This document shows, in pieces, positions 1-11,267 of a stretch of DNA of 64,000 nucleotides. Under the pieces are notes generated by a model, which saw only the letters and a program-made list of their open reading frames with translations, was not told the origin of the DNA and did not search any database. The position numbers and the translations under genes are program-made. This DNA is from Primula veris (taxonomy: Eukaryota; Streptophyta; Magnoliopsida; Ericales; Primulaceae): positions 33,761,060 through 33,825,059 of the forward strand of contig OY821742.1 of the NCBI GenBank assembly GCA_963682055.1. The letters are read 5' to 3'. Each line of letters begins with the position of its first letter. Within the stretch, counting starts at the first letter, position 1.

Positions 1-290
1 ATGCATCACATGGATTCGGGGCTTTCGCTTTCTTTTTATTTTAGAACAGTTTTGAGGTTGTAGCCTATGGGCAAATTGCATTTGTTTAGTTCTTCTTATA
101 TAATTTTGTTAAAACCTTTTGGTCGTGTAGCCGCGTTTGCCAAGAATTTTATTTATTGTTTAATTGTTCCTTTAGCTCGCAAGTATTTTTCTTTTTAAAA
201 TTTTAAATTTTGTACCAATAGGTTTCATTTTTCTTTTCTTTAAAAAGGTCATGCCTCGATATCCGTGTTTATGGAATTTGGGGCGTGACA
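1..290 (+). mobile_element. 3' end of a gypsy LTR (family of the 40491 element)
   Basis: The stretch aligns by eye with the last 290 or so bases of the LTR that ends at 42417 and 50726. It shares the opening bases, the region around 'gttgtagcctatgggcaa', the pattern 'atgcctcgatatccgtgtt', and the terminal 'ggggcgtgaca'. It is more diverged than the two LTRs of the intact element are from each other, so it is an older copy. The rest of the element lies outside the window. Confidence 0.8.
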
Positions 291-401
291 GTTCTATTGA
301 TTGACATATTATTGAATGGCATTTCGCATGTTTCGTTATTTAAATATTTTCCTTTTTAATAATATTCACGACTCGGGTTTACCCAAATCCGGGGCGTGAC
401 A
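291..401 (+). mobile_element. 3' end of a second gypsy LTR (family of the 11080 LTR)
   Basis: From 'gttctattgattgacat' to the terminal 'ggggcgtgaca' this matches the last ~115 bases of the LTR that ends at 13172. It starts directly after another LTR's end, at a point internal to the 11080-type LTR. The simplest reading is that the first element inserted into this LTR. Bases 402-574, which follow, hold no recognisable feature. Confidence 0.7.
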
Positions 402-574
402 CTAAAAGTCCTGAAAAAAACACAAAAAATATGACAAAAGCTCAAAAAAACATGATAAAAGTGCAAAAAGCGCACTAATAGCGCTTTACCAGCCAAAAAG
501 CGTAGGCAAATTATTTTAGCAAAGAGGTTTATCGAACTTTTAACATTTTAAAGCGCGCTTTTGAAAACACTGGT

Positions 575-1285
575 TTTTATTCAAATTTTCCTTACACCGA
601 CATGGCGACACACTGGTAACTCTCAGCGAGATTCAATGTATGTTCATCACCTTGGTAATGTTTGAGCAAAACGGTTTGTCCACTGGAATGTTGGTCATTC
701 ATGTCTTTATGAATGTAATGGGAGTTTTGCATCTGTTCATTGCAAGTAAACCGTAAATTTCAAAATACTTCAAGTAAACTGTAAATTTTAAAAATAATTA
801 CAAGTAAGCTGAGTATTATGAGGCATCTTGGGCAATATATGTACATAGTTCTTGATTAGAATACTTGCATACATCTATCTTACCAGAAAATGTAGATGGG
901 TCAAAATTGAACATATAGTATAAGTTATACTAACATGGCAGAAGCCCTTCCAAAATATAACGAGAGCCTAATAGTATTACAGAAATAAAGCTACCAGGGA
1001 AGATAAATTGTTCTATAACTATGTCCCTGCATCCTATTTAAAACACGTAGACACAATGAGTCATATGTACAACCCAATACTGAGAAGATAACGAATTCTG
1101 CAATTTCACATAAAGGTACACCAGCATTTTCCTTCAATTTCTTCAACAGAAGGTTCCTTTTTTCTCAGCCATTTCACTGCAACTAACCATTTTCTACTCT
1201 TGTCTATCTATCTTTAAAATACTCAGGGAAATTTCTGAAACTCTTGAAAAGTAACCCGGATCCTGATTGCAATCCAGCTAGATCA
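575..1285. repeat. Dispersed duplicated block, copy 1
   Basis: The block aligns almost end to end with 51129-52000, for example around 'gtttgagcaaaacggtttg', 'gggagttttgcatctgttc' and 'cttcaacagaaggttcc'. This copy lacks the ~300 bp insertion present at 51365-51666, so it is an empty-site reference at 930-937. No coding frame that I recognise runs through it. A short lysine/leucine-rich frame on the - strand is shared by both copies but is too short to name. Confidence 0.8.
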
Positions 1286-2274
1286 TGTGGCAAGAGTCAC
1301 CTACATTTGAAAAAATACTATACACAATTGCCAAAGGGTAACAAATATAAAACCGGCTATATCTTCAAGATCAAGAGATTTATACATTAAAGTTATTGCA
1401 CACAACTTGCTACAAAAGGAATAATGCAACTATTCAGCAGAAATATACACATTCTTGTCCACATCAAATAAGTTTGGTTTTCACAGAACATGTAGCACAA
1501 TATAAAACTTTTGATTTTTTCAAGTCAGAGAATCAAATAAAACTTTAAAATGATCAACCAAATACATTTGAATAGTACCTGTGATTGATTCGTCATTACA
1601 CGAATATAAGGAAAATCGATGGTCAAATAGCATTGGAGAAAAAAATATAGCGGAGGAAAATTGATTGTCGTGAAAAAGAATAATTTTATATTTGGCTTTA
1701 TATAGCCGACCCCAAATTGTTGGGATAAAGTCATAGTTTGATGATGATAAATAATAAAATAAAAAGTGGGGTTTTCCACCATTAATATATATAAGAAAAA
1801 GTATGAATAAATGATTTACGACCATAATACTAAATTTTAGAGCTTTTACCTCATAAATAGTTGGTCTTATCTGAAATGCGATGAATAACGATCTTTACTC
1901 TTACAGCTGTATAGTATATTTAGTTCCATCTTCCGGCACATGAAAATGATATCATCGAAAACAAGTAACGTCAAAGGTTTTTTTTAATATAGCATTTTGC
2001 ACTAGATATAGAGTGATTTGAACATGTAACATGAGTTGTGAATGATTTGTCAAAAGAGTTTATTTGAGAGTATAAGCATATGAAGCAAACTGACGATTTA
2101 GGGATGGTAATCATATGAGCTCAATGCAAATGTTATCCCATAATCTTCTTGGAAACAGAACTCAACCTTGGTCCCATATAAATTTAAAATAACGTCATAA
2201 AGATCTTGATTTTCAACAAAAAAAAGTCCCAACGCCTAAGACGAAATTGTTTAATTTTCCTTAAGAAGAACCAA
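1286..2274. other. Intergenic, no gene seen
   Basis: AT-rich sequence with no credible coding frame; the open frames near 1520-1825 have no family resemblance. The only recognisable item is the retroposon-like tail at about 1655-1756, listed separately. Confidence 0.6.
1655..1756 (+). repeat. Probable 3' tail of a SINE or RTE-type LINE
   Basis: The run 'atagccgaccccaaattg' followed by 'ttgggataaagtc' and a (GATGAT)n-like tail resembles the widely repeated 3' end of plant Au-type SINEs and RTE LINEs (GCCGACCCCA...GGGATAAGGCTTTG plus a short tandem tail). The body upstream is too decayed to classify. Confidence 0.35.
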
Positions 2275-2525
2275 AATTGCGATAGTTAAAATCATATTTC
2301 ATTGATCAAAATGAGAAAACAAATCAACTTTACCCGGAGGTTTTCTACACTAACAAAAGAATATATATTCAAACACTTTATGTACTAGAACAGAGGGGAC
2401 TAACCAACTTTACTAACATCATGTAATAGAATTTTCCCAAGAATAAAACTAGTTTTAATTGTTTAGCTTCTATATATCTGAGTTGTTGAATCATATATAT
2501 CTTTTATTAGGGCAAGAGACATCTT
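2275..2525. repeat. Dispersed repeat, copy 1 of 3
   Basis: The segment aligns with 18853-19160 and 37722-38025. Shared landmarks are 'tcatatttcattgatcaaaa', 'ctaaccaactttactaacat' and 'gagttgttgaatcatatata'. The other two copies sit at the right ends of segmental copies A and B. This is therefore a third, more diverged copy of that sequence. No coding potential is evident. Confidence 0.7.
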
Positions 2526-3084
2526 CTTTTTCATTGTTCATATCCTTCATCTGTCAGCGGTGTCAAATGTCAGCGGTGTCAAATTTTAGCTGATCAACTT
2601 TCATACATACGAAATGACGAAAACTTGTGCTATTCATTATTGACCAATTCTTTTCAATTTTAGCTGATCAACTTTCTTACATACGAAAATGTCAATATTT
2701 TTTTTTTAAAAAAATTATAAGATAAATTAGAGCCACCACCAGGAGCAGAACCAGGATATTTTTTTGGGGGGGCCGTGGTGTAAAAAAAATGTCGAATAGA
2801 GGATAAAATAAATAAGATCTAATACAAAAATAAAGAATTTTTTCTATGTTTAACATAACATAAAATAAATATAAAGTTAAACACAAATGGTATTGGACAA
2901 TAAACTAATTTTTTAGTAATCTTTGTTTGGAAAAATACAATTGTCATTTACGAAATTTGGTAATTTCAAGGTAAAAAACATAATTTTTTAGAAAAACACA
3001 ACTAACATGATTTGAATTCATAACATTCTACTACCTTAAAGCCAATTTTACCACTACATCAACAACTATTTTGTTTAAATAGGG
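2526..3084. other. Intergenic, no gene seen
   Basis: AT-rich and low in complexity. A short direct repeat ('gtcagcggtgtcaaat') occurs at about 2554-2583. A G-run at 2764-2772 follows 'ggagcagaaccagg', a motif common at the ends of several plant DNA transposons, but no partner terminus was found. Confidence 0.5.
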
Positions 3085-4130
3085 CGGCCATCAATGTAGT
3101 TTAAACTTTGTTGTTATTTTTTAGGTCGGAAAATGAGATCTCACACTGTTGTTCTCTTATGAGATTTTTCACAAGGAAAACGAAATTTAAAGTGTCAAAG
3201 TCACTTTTTCTTATACTAAAGCAAAAGGGAAATTCATTTTGTCCAACCATTAACCAACATGACACTCGAAATGTGGTTCAAGCTTCCTCAGTTGAACCGA
3301 TCCCATTACCTCCTAAACGAAATTTTTATGAATAGTTTAAACCTTGTTTATTCAATCGTATTGAATTATTTGAGATAATTATAGCTATAAAAAATATTTT
3401 ATTGGCTTAGGAGCATGACCGTTTTTTATGATATTGTGTCACTTAAATTCACCTTTTTAAGCTGGCCCTGGAAATACGAATTTTCTTCTGAAGAGATCTC
3501 CCCGGTTGGCTCTTTACCTCTCCCATGCGAGAGATTTGAGTTCTCACTCTTCCCAGGATCATGCTAAAAAGAGTGGAATGGGTGATGGGAGTGCTTTGAT
3601 CCCACTTTTGCTAATGATGTGAATGAATATGATGTTATTGAGAAGTTTCAGAATTTAAAACAATTTGACATCATTGAAGATTTCCCAGACCATCATCTTT
3701 TGAACAGTGTTTGTGTTGTGAAGCGGACAGCAAGGAACTGGACGAAGACATACAAAAGGAATGGAAGATATTGGAAAAGAATTTGCCTGATAAATACATG
3801 TCAGGGTATGTGAATTAAGGATTGACCTTTTAAGGGCCGCAATTGTTGGAGTTGAGGGGACTCCTTACCATGACGGTCTCTTCTTTTTTTGTTCTTTTCT
3901 TTCCAAGTGACTACCCGAATGTTCTACCGCTTGTGAATTACCATTGTGGCGGTCTTGGAATAAATCCAAACTTGTATAACTGCGAAAAAGTATGTCTTAG
4001 CCTTTTCACTACTTGGAGTGGTCACCACCAGAAAGAACAGTTGATCCCTAATGTATCTACCATTCTTGAAGTTTTGGTGTCAATACATGCTCTAATTCTG
4101 AATGAGAAACCCTAATTTAACGAGCCTGGC
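3085..4130 (+). pseudogene. UBC23/24-like ubiquitin-conjugating enzyme (E2) pseudogene, copy 1
   Basis: The family carries ubiquitin on a catalytic cysteine and passes it to substrates. The frame from about 3619 reads like the N-terminal part of plant UBC23/24-type E2 proteins (FQNLKQFDIIEDFPDHH). The frame at 3843-4115 carries the E2 core: FFPSDYPNVLP, a GGLGINPNLYNCEKVCLSL block with the active-site Cys, TWSG, and VSIHALILNEKP. The two parts are in different frames with stops between them near 3815-3842, so at least one frameshift has broken the gene. It ends in a stop just before the FNEPG motif, after which homology to copy 2 ceases. Bases 3085-3340 match the third copy (30245-30500) and may be an upstream exon. 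Copy 2 lies opposite on the - strand. Confidence 0.8.
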
Positions 4131-4520
4131 CTGTTCGAAATGAGGCCTTCGAGATAATAAAAAAAAAACGTTAATTAAAGTAATATACCACTCGGATATG
4201 TGGGCTCGTTGATGGGTTTGCCTTTTATTAGAAGAATGGTTCTTTATTATCTTTCACGCGTCCAAATTCCCCGAGAAGAACTTCAACTTTTTAGCTATTG
4301 TTAAACGAAATAAGATGGAAGGTTGAGCTTCTAGGAGGATGATAAATGAAGGAATTTGAGAGCAGAAAAAGATAAATAGAAAAGAAAAATTATTGGAGTA
4401 TTGGAGGCAAAATGCAGCAAGATAAAATTAACTCTTTTCAAGAGTATTTTTAATATTTTAATTCAGATTGTATTATCATTGATGTAAAACATTTATGCAA
4501 ATCAATCCGTTAATTATCAA
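4131..4520. repeat. UBC 3'-flanking block, copy 1
   Basis: The block continues from the broken E2 copy and aligns with 29475-29890 (shared 'aaattccccgagaagaactt', 'ttcagattgtattatcattg'). It contains no coding frame of note. Because it follows the E2 sequence here but precedes an E2 sequence at 30245, it marks the end of a repeating unit. Bases 4521-4620 are unassigned. Confidence 0.75.
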
Positions 4521-4620
4521 GTACGATAACAGCTGACGCAAAAAAAGAAGTGAGATGGTTGGAAAGAGCGCAAGCCTAGACTAGTCAATAAAAACTTAAA
4601 CCTAAAACCATAAGCAACTC

Positions 4621-5802
4621 CTACGACTGATTCAAAAAATTCAAGAATGGATCAAATGTAAACGGAAAGGTAGGTGGCATAGGCATTGTGGTTATACAAC
4701 TTTTACCCTGATCAGCAAGAGAGAGGAACTTCTCGAAGTCTTTTGCCCCAATGTGAGAAAATGTTTGCACAAGCTTCGGGATACATTTAGGTAAATGGGC
4801 ACTAAAATAACTTGAGCAGCCTTTTCTACGAGTATCATTAGTACCCCCTTCATTTACAAGACAACCCAAGTATGTCCTGAGTATCACCAAGTATGTCCTA
4901 AGCACGCTTGAAGAAGTGACCGATGACGAAATCCTCAAAGTGCTTTGGTGGCTTCCTGATGGAATACACCATTGTTCTCAGCGATAAAGTAAACACACTT
5001 TCATTGTATTGCTGGGATTGCATTTTTCCACTTGGTGATCCAGACATATATTCAAACCCAGGCTCGTTAAAATAGGATTTCTCATTCAGAATTAGAGCCT
5101 GTATTGACACCAAAACTTGAATAATGATAGATACATTAGGGATCCACTGTTCATTCCGGTAGTCACCACTCCACATATTGAAAAGGCTGAGACATACTTT
5201 TTCGCAGCTATAAAAGTTTGGATTTATTCCAAGACCGCCAGAATGATAGTTCGAAAGCGATGGGACATCCGGGTAGTCACTGGGAAAGAAAAGATCAAAA
5301 AAGAATAGACCGTCATGATAAGGATTCCCCTAAACTCTAACAATGGCGGCCCTTAAAAAGTCAATCCTTCATTCACATACCCTGACATGTATTTATGAGG
5401 AAAATTCTTTTTCATTATCTTCGATTCCTCTTGTATCTCTTTGTCCAGTTCCTTGGTGTCCGTTTCACATCACAAACACTGTTCAAAAGATGATGGTCTG
5501 AGAAATCTTCAACGATGTAAATTGTTTAAAATTCTGAAACTTCTCAATAACATCCTTTTCATTGACATCATTATTTGGTGAATGTGGGATCAAAGCACTC
5601 CCATCAGCCATTCCACTCTTTTAAGCATAATCATGGGAAAGGTGAGAACTCAAATCTCTCTCATGAGGGAGAGGTAAAGACCTAGCCGGAGAGATCTCTT
5701 CAAAAGCAAAAACTGTATTTCCAGGGCAAGCTTAAAAAAGGTTAATTTTAAGTGACACAATATCATAGAAAAACGACCATACTCCTAAGCCAAGAAAATT
5801 TG
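4621..5802 (-). pseudogene. UBC23/24-like E2 pseudogene, copy 2 (inverted)
   Basis: On the - strand an open frame from about 5330 to 4914 encodes most of an E2 core: NPYHDGLFFFDLFFPSDYP, a CEKVCLSLF block with the catalytic Cys, MWSG, WIPNVS, VSIQALILNEKSYFNEPG. It continues into the C-terminal helices (RKPPKHFEDFVIGHFFKRA). A further frame at 4621-4938 supplies the family's tail (PKLVQTFSHIGAKDFEKFL). A stop lies in front of the NPYHDG motif and the N-terminal part (about 5340-5640) is out of frame. This copy keeps more of the C-terminus than copy 1. Its 5' side is cut at about 5802, next to a copia LTR that starts at 5811. Confidence 0.8.
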
Positions 5803-5810
5803 GAAAGTTG

Positions 5811-6013
5811 TGTTGAGTTGCGGAGCCAAATGTGTTTTGGCCATGTTCATTAATTATGTCACATCACTAATAATTGTAATAAGACCCACAATGGGTTCTA
5901 TATATGTCTCACCTATCTTGTATTTTAATTATCACATATTTGAGAGAAAATATTATAAAGAGAGAGTTCTACTTGTGAGAGAACTATAGCTTTGTGATCA
6001 AGCTAGAAAATAT
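5811..6013 (+). repeat. Probable 5' LTR of the copia element
   Basis: It starts with TGTTGAGTTGCGG exactly where the homology of UBC copy 2 ends. It contains a TATA-like 'ctatatatg' at about 5901 and lies directly before the gag region. The right boundary is uncertain, because no clear 'TGGTATCAGAGC' primer-binding site follows. The end given is an estimate. Confidence 0.5.
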
Positions 6014-6033
6014 TATCGGGGTTTGTAGAACCA

Positions 6034-6805
6034 ATGTCGAAGATCAGAAGGAATATCAATGGTGAAAGAAGACAGAAGCACACATGGGATCGATAAGTTC
6101 GACGGAAAGGAAGATGGATCAGCCACTTCTTCTTGAGGAAAGGCCGACCACGACCACCGAAGAGGCATGGAAACTCTTAGACCGACAAGTGTTGGGAGTG
6201 ATCCGACTAACACTATCTAGGAGCGTGGCGCACAACGTCGCAAGAGAGACGACAACAATGGGGATGATGAAGGTCCTCACCAACATGTATGAAAAACCAT
6301 CTGCAAACAACAAGGTACATCTCATGCGTACGTTGTTCAACCTATGCATGGCTAAGAACACACATGTCGTAAACCACGTGAATAGTTCATCGACACCGTA
6401 AATCAATTAGATGCGGTCAAGATAACTTTTGAAGAGGAGGTAAGAGCCCTAATACTGCTAGCCTCTCTACCGAACAGTTGGGAGTTCATGCGAGCTACTG
6501 TCAGCAACTCAATTGGAAAGGAGAAACTGACTTACAACGGCATCCGAGATCAAATACTCGCTAAGGAACTCAAGAGACAAGATATGGGTGAATGCTCAAA
6601 TGATGGAGAAACCTTGAACGTTGGTTCAAGATACCGGAGTAAGGACATATTGGACGAAAGAGGTCGTTCAAAATTGAGAGGTAGAAGGGGGCAAAGCCGA
6701 GGTGGAAAAAATAACGATCGGAACAAGAAGAATCTTCGATGCTATAACTGCTAGGGTATGGGAAACTTCGCCCATGAGTGCAAGAAGCCGAAGAAGGAAA
6801 CCGGC
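6034..6805 (+). pseudogene. copia gag remnant with damaged zinc knuckle
   Basis: The frame at 6084-6401 carries the core of the copia gag (UBN2-type) family, around EAWKLLDRQVLGVIRL and a LMRTLFNLCMAKN segment. A change of frame follows, then 6488-6754 runs through a basic RGRRGQSRGG tract to CYNC. A stop (tag at 6755) interrupts the CX2CX4HX4C knuckle, and the histidine position reads Asn (CYNC-stop-GMGNFAHEC). The N-terminus before 6084 is out of frame (a KFDGK-like motif appears near 6097). This copy cannot make a working capsid protein. Confidence 0.8.
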
Positions 6806-7103
6806 AAATGTCATGTGGAAAATGTTATGCACAACAAGCATTCGGTTGACGGTTTAGTGCTTGTCGTACAGAGAAATATAGATTCATGGATTCTATACTC
6901 TGGGGCATCATTTCACACGACCGCTCAGAAGGACTTATTCAAAAATTATAGTGCAGGTAATTTCAGTAAAGTGTATCTAGATGATGGAGAAGCGTTGGAT
7001 GTTGTTGGAATGGGCGATGTGAAGATTCGCATTCCAAATGGGTTGGTATGGAAGCTGACGAAAGTGAGGCATGTTCTGAGGTTGACCAAGAATCTGATTT
7101 GAG
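6806..7103 (+). pseudogene. copia protease remnant, catalytic Asp lost
   Basis: This continues the gag frame. The expected 'WVLDSGASFH' of copia aspartic proteases reads WILYSGASFH here, so the catalytic aspartate is replaced by tyrosine. The rest of the fold is recognisable (VYLDDGEALDVVGMGDV, KVRHVLRLTKNLI). A stop at 7100-7102 separates it from the integrase region. Confidence 0.8.
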
Positions 7104-7261
7104 TAGGTCAACTCGATGTAGAGGGACACTCCATTTTGTTTAGCAGTGGAGCTTGGAAGGTTTCATGAGAAGCTATGGTGATAGCATGAGGGAGCAAGGT
7201 CAGTACATTGTACATGACGACCGATGATGAATGTACAATTGCGGCAGCTGTGTCATAAAAT

Positions 7262-8100
7262 TGCTCTGAGCTATGGAATCAACGTTTAGGTCATATAAGT
7301 GAGAAGGGGATGAAGGTGATAGCAAAGGACAGTAAACTTCCAGGCTTGAAGTTTGTCAACCTCAACATGTGTGAAGGTTGCATATTCAGAAAGCAAAAGA
7401 AGGTGAGCTTCCAGAAAGGTGGAAAAGCTCCTAGGGAGGAAAAACTAGCCCTTATCCACTCCGACGTATGGGGCCCATCCCCAGTAATCTCACTGGGAGG
7501 ACATCAGTATTATGTGACCTTCATCGATGATTCAACGAGGAAAACATGAATCTACTTCTTGAAACACAAGTCTGAGGTGTGTAAGAAATTTCAAGAATGG
7601 AAGGCCATGTTCGAACTAGAGACTAGGAATAAACTAAAATGTTTGAGGTCGGATAATGGCGGAGAGTACATATGCAAAGTTCGTAGAGTTCTGTGTACAG
7701 AGAAGCATTCGAATGGAGAAGACCATCCGAAGAACGCCATAAAAAAATGGCATGGCCGAGAGAATGAACCGAACAATCAATGAGCGTGCTAGGAGTATGA
7801 GGCTGCAAAGTGGTTTACTCAAAGCCTTGTGGGCACATGCAGTAAGCACAGTGTTTTGTCTTATTAATCGCGGACACTCAATGCCATTGGAAAAGAGAAT
7901 TCCCGAGGAGGTCTGGATAGGAAAGCCTATCTCTTATGAACACCTGCGAGTGTTCAGTTGTCTATCATATATCCATGTCGATATAAATGATCGTACCAAT
8001 CTTGACTCGAAGTCCAAAGTTTGCTACTTTGTGGGGTACGGTGGAGCTGAGTTTGGATATCGCTTCTAGGATGGTCAAACAAAGAAGATCATTCGCAATA
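7262..8100 (+). pseudogene. copia integrase remnant
   Basis: The pre-integrase zinc-binding segment is visible (LWNQRLGHIS, CEGCIFRKQKKV). The catalytic core follows, with the first Asp in LIHSDVWGP and the second in LRSDNGGEY. The region with the catalytic Glu is disturbed by a frame change near 7680-7750, where the GVAERMNRTINE-like sequence resumes. Downstream come the usual RVFSCLSYIHVD and KVCYFVGYGG motifs. Stops at 7547 and 8067 and one frameshift make it non-functional. Confidence 0.8.
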
Positions 8101-8126
8101 AGGATGTCATCTTCAACGAAAGCATT

Positions 8127-9774
8127 TTGTACAAAGATCGACAAAATGTGGTGGTGAAAGAACATGCGCTCCCGACTGAGGCAAGTGGTATAGTCGACAT
8201 AAATGCGTTTCCAAGAATGGAGTTGGAAGATAACGCTAAAGATGAGCCAGTGTTGCTCGACAACCTACCAGCACATGCAGAAAAGGAGGAGGAGTTACCC
8301 CAAACTCTTCAACCTGAATTGGGCCGAGGTCACCGCGAAAGGAAACCTACTGTCCGATACTCTCCTTCCATGCATTTCATACTACTCAATCATACAGGTG
8401 AACCCGAGAGTAGAGAGGAAGCTCTGGAACTAAAAGACTCGAGCAAGTGAGAGCTCGTCATGAAGGATGAGATGAAGTCACTGAAAGAGAATGTGACGTG
8501 GCAATTAGCCGAACTGCCCTAGGGGAAAAGGGCACTGAGCAAAAAATGGGTGTTCCGACTAAAGGAGGAATAAGATGGTTCGAAATGGTACAAGGAATGA
8601 TTAGTAGTCAAAGGGTTCTAGCAAAAGAATTAATTGACTACACTGAGATCTTTTCTCTGCTCGTTAAATTGAAGACTGTTCGGCTATTGTTGAGCATTGT
8701 TGTAAATGAGAATCTTCATCTTGAACAGTTAGATGTGAAAACTCCTTTTCTCTACGGAGATCTTGAAGAAGAAATTTACATGCTACAACCTAAAGGTTTT
8801 GCCGGAAAGGGAAAAGAGAGACTGGTTTGCAAACTAAAGAAGAGGTTGTACGGGCTAAAACAAACACCACGGCAGTGGTATAAAAAGTTTGACAATTTCA
8901 TGGTGGGTACCGGGTTTGAAAGAAGTAATAGTGATCATTGCTGTTTTTTGAAGAGATTTGAAAACTCTTCGTACGTCATACTACTTTTATACGTAGATGA
9001 CATGTTGCTCGCCAGGCCGAGCCTTGTAGAAATTAACAAGGTGAATCAACAGTTGGTGAAACACTTTGAGATGAAGGATTTGGGTGCCGCAAATCAGATC
9101 CTCGATATGAGGATTTCCCGAGGAAGGGATCGGTCTTTGTTTCTGTCGTAACCCAAGTATGTGAAGAAAGTGTTGGCTCAGTTTAGCATGAGTGATGCCA
9201 AGGCTGAAGGCACACCCCAGCCGCACACTTTAACTTGTCGAAGGACCAATCACCCTCAGACGATGAAGGAAATGATCATATGTCGAGCATACTCTACGGT
9301 TTAGCAATTGGTAGCTTGATGTACGCTATGGTGTGTACAAGATCGGACATTGCTCATGGAATGGGAGTTGTCAGTCGTTACATGAGTAACCCGGGCAAGC
9401 ACCATTGAGAAGCTATGAAGTGGATATTGAGATATCTCTCAGATACTGTGAGTTTGACATTATGTTTCCGAAAGACCTCGGTAGGCTTGCACGGCTATGT
9501 CGATGCTGACATGGCTGGTGATCTGGATAGGCGAAAGAGCACAACGGGATGTGTTTGTACCTACAGTGGTACTGCTGTGAGTTGGACATCTAAGTTGCAA
9601 AATATCGTTGCACTGTCAACCACAGAGGCTGAGTACGTTATGATGATGGAAGCAAGCAAAGAGATGATTTGGTTGCAAGGTTTCTTAGAGCAGCTCGGTC
9701 AGCAAACCGACAAGGGAGTTCTACGTTGTGATAGTCAAAATTGTGTACCAAAGTTTGGCGTGAGGCGGAGTTAG
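8127..9774 (+). pseudogene. copia reverse transcriptase - RNase H remnant
   Basis: The linker frame at 8127-8450 precedes the RT. The 8498-9151 frame carries LDVKTPFLYGDLEEEIYM, the tower region CKLKKRLYGLKQTPRQW, and the catalytic YVDDMLLA. The RNase H frame at 9415-9774 has VDADMAGDLDRRKSTTGC and SLSTTEAEYVMMMEASKE-like catalytic residues. It ends prematurely after the CDSQN motif with a stop at 9772. Several stops lie between 9150 and 9415. The RT active-site motif itself survives. Confidence 0.85.
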
Positions 9775-9793
9775 TAGCTGTACTGTTGAGTTG

Positions 9794-11079
9794 ATAAAAA
9801 GTAAAAAAAAAAAATTTCTCCTAAATATTGTTGGTACGTTATATCGATCTATATAAATTAAGATATTTGTAAGTGGTTTTGGAAAATAAAAATCGTTTGC
9901 GAATTAGTCAGACGTGATATAATTTTATTTATTATTACTTTATTTGAGAAAATAAAAAGTGTTGTGAGAATATTCTTTTAATAATTTTACTACGTTATAT
10001 AGTGGTGGGTTTTAGGTTCTGGTATGTGGCTAAGTGCATGTGATGTATGTGTATGACGATGTAAGGGATATCCAAATAATATGGCAATGAGTTTTTGTAA
10101 CACGTATATGCATTTAGATATAGTAATTGGGTGAAAATGGTTGTGATGGTGATCATCTATTACATGTGTGTCCTTTTGTACTATGTTGATGAAATGTAAA
10201 TTGGTGTATTTAATTTAATTTTAGTTATCGTATGGGAATCTATTTATACTAATTAGTGGCTTATAAAATTAGTTCTGGTTCAAAAAGAAAATTGACACTT
10301 ATACATAGTCGTCATCCATATTTGTAAATGGAAAGTTCGTATATCTTTCTTTGTCATTAAATTTTGTGTGTCAACTACATTATGCATTTTATTAATTTAA
10401 ATCGTTTATCATTGAGGTATGTAACTATTTATGTAGTGAGACCATGCTTTGTTAATGCAATTTAATTGTGAGACTTGTTTGGGAAGTGTCTGTTTTATAT
10501 TGATGTTGAGCTAACATGTGAATATAAGTTTTTAATTATTTGTCTGGGTGAACTATTCAGTGTGACATATTCAGAACTGCAGTTTGATATATTATTTGGT
10601 TTTCCTAGTAGTATTCGTAAACACTAATGGTCATTTCTGTCTTGAATAGCGTTGTTTGGTGAGTAAATATTTCTGGGATGATATAGTAGGACTTCTAGTA
10701 CATGTGTGTGATATGATGTGATTATCTTATTTTCATCGGTCGGTAGTCGGTAGTCGGTGAATATATGTTTATGTGGTTTTATGTATTTAAATGTAATTTT
10801 TCTGATCAGTAGCATGAATTATGTGATCTTTCTTTTGAGTGTGGTAAAGTAATGTGTGGTGGGTGATCATTCTTTGGTGGAAATTGTTAACAATCTTTCG
10901 CTTAATTTTAAGTTCGCTTCACCTTTCTTTTGTTTTTCTATTATTTTGGCTTTATGATTTATTTTACCCTTCAAAGTGGTTTTGAGGTGTGAGAACATGT
11001 ATATGGGTTGAACTAGTTTTTGGGCGACAATAGTGTGTGGGCTGAATTTCGGGACGAAATTTTTTTAAGTTGGGGAGAA
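9794..11079 (+). other. Noncoding 3' region of a gypsy element
   Basis: No coding frame is present. The stretch is AT-rich and ends at 11049-11079 with 'tttcgggacgaaat' and a G-rich 'ttggggaga', immediately before an LTR start. That arrangement is the polypurine-tract end of Tekay/Del-type gypsy elements, as also seen at 48781-48813. It is therefore probably the 3' untranslated region of the element whose LTR follows. The polyprotein is missing. Confidence 0.6.
11047..11079 (+). promoter_or_regulatory. Polypurine tract region of a gypsy element
   Basis: It holds 'tttcgggacgaaat' followed by 'aagttggggagaa', then TGTAACGACTCGG. The same conserved word precedes LTR starts at 48419 and 48814 on + and at 60423 and 61090 on -. 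The purine-rich stretch primes plus-strand DNA synthesis in LTR elements. Confidence 0.7.
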
Positions 11080-11267
11080 TGTAACGACTCGGAAATTTTG
11101 GGTATTTATTATTTATTTGTATTTTTTCTAAAGTGATATTAATGTATTGTGTAATTGGATATATGTGAAATAGATAATGTATTAATGTATATGTAATGAT
11201 AATGTTGGGTCATGTGTAAATACTAATAATTATGTGGGCTAAAATGTTATTAAGCTAATACCTAAAT

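Larger units (their letters stand above)
5811..9793 (+). mobile_element. Degenerate Ty1/copia retrotransposon
   Basis: The order gag - protease - integrase - reverse transcriptase - RNase H defines copia. All parts lie on the + strand but are split by stops and at least three frame changes. A 5' LTR-like segment begins with TGTTGAGTTG at 5811. The RNase H frame ends abruptly at 9774, and 10 bases identical to the LTR start occur at 9784-9793. The 3' LTR is otherwise missing, replaced by the 3' region of a gypsy element. The element inserted at the edge of UBC copy 2. Confidence 0.85.

Noticed and set aside
2733..2890. Possible DNA transposon end ('ggagcagaaccagg' plus G-run)
   Set aside because: No inverted partner terminus or target duplication could be located.
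3619..4115. A functional ubiquitin-conjugating enzyme gene
   Set aside because: The N-terminal and core parts are in different frames with stops between them, and the C-terminal tail is missing.
9784..9793. TGTTGAGTTG as the start of a full 3' copia LTR
   Set aside because: Only ten bases match the 5' LTR start before the sequence diverges, so it supports at most a severed LTR stub.
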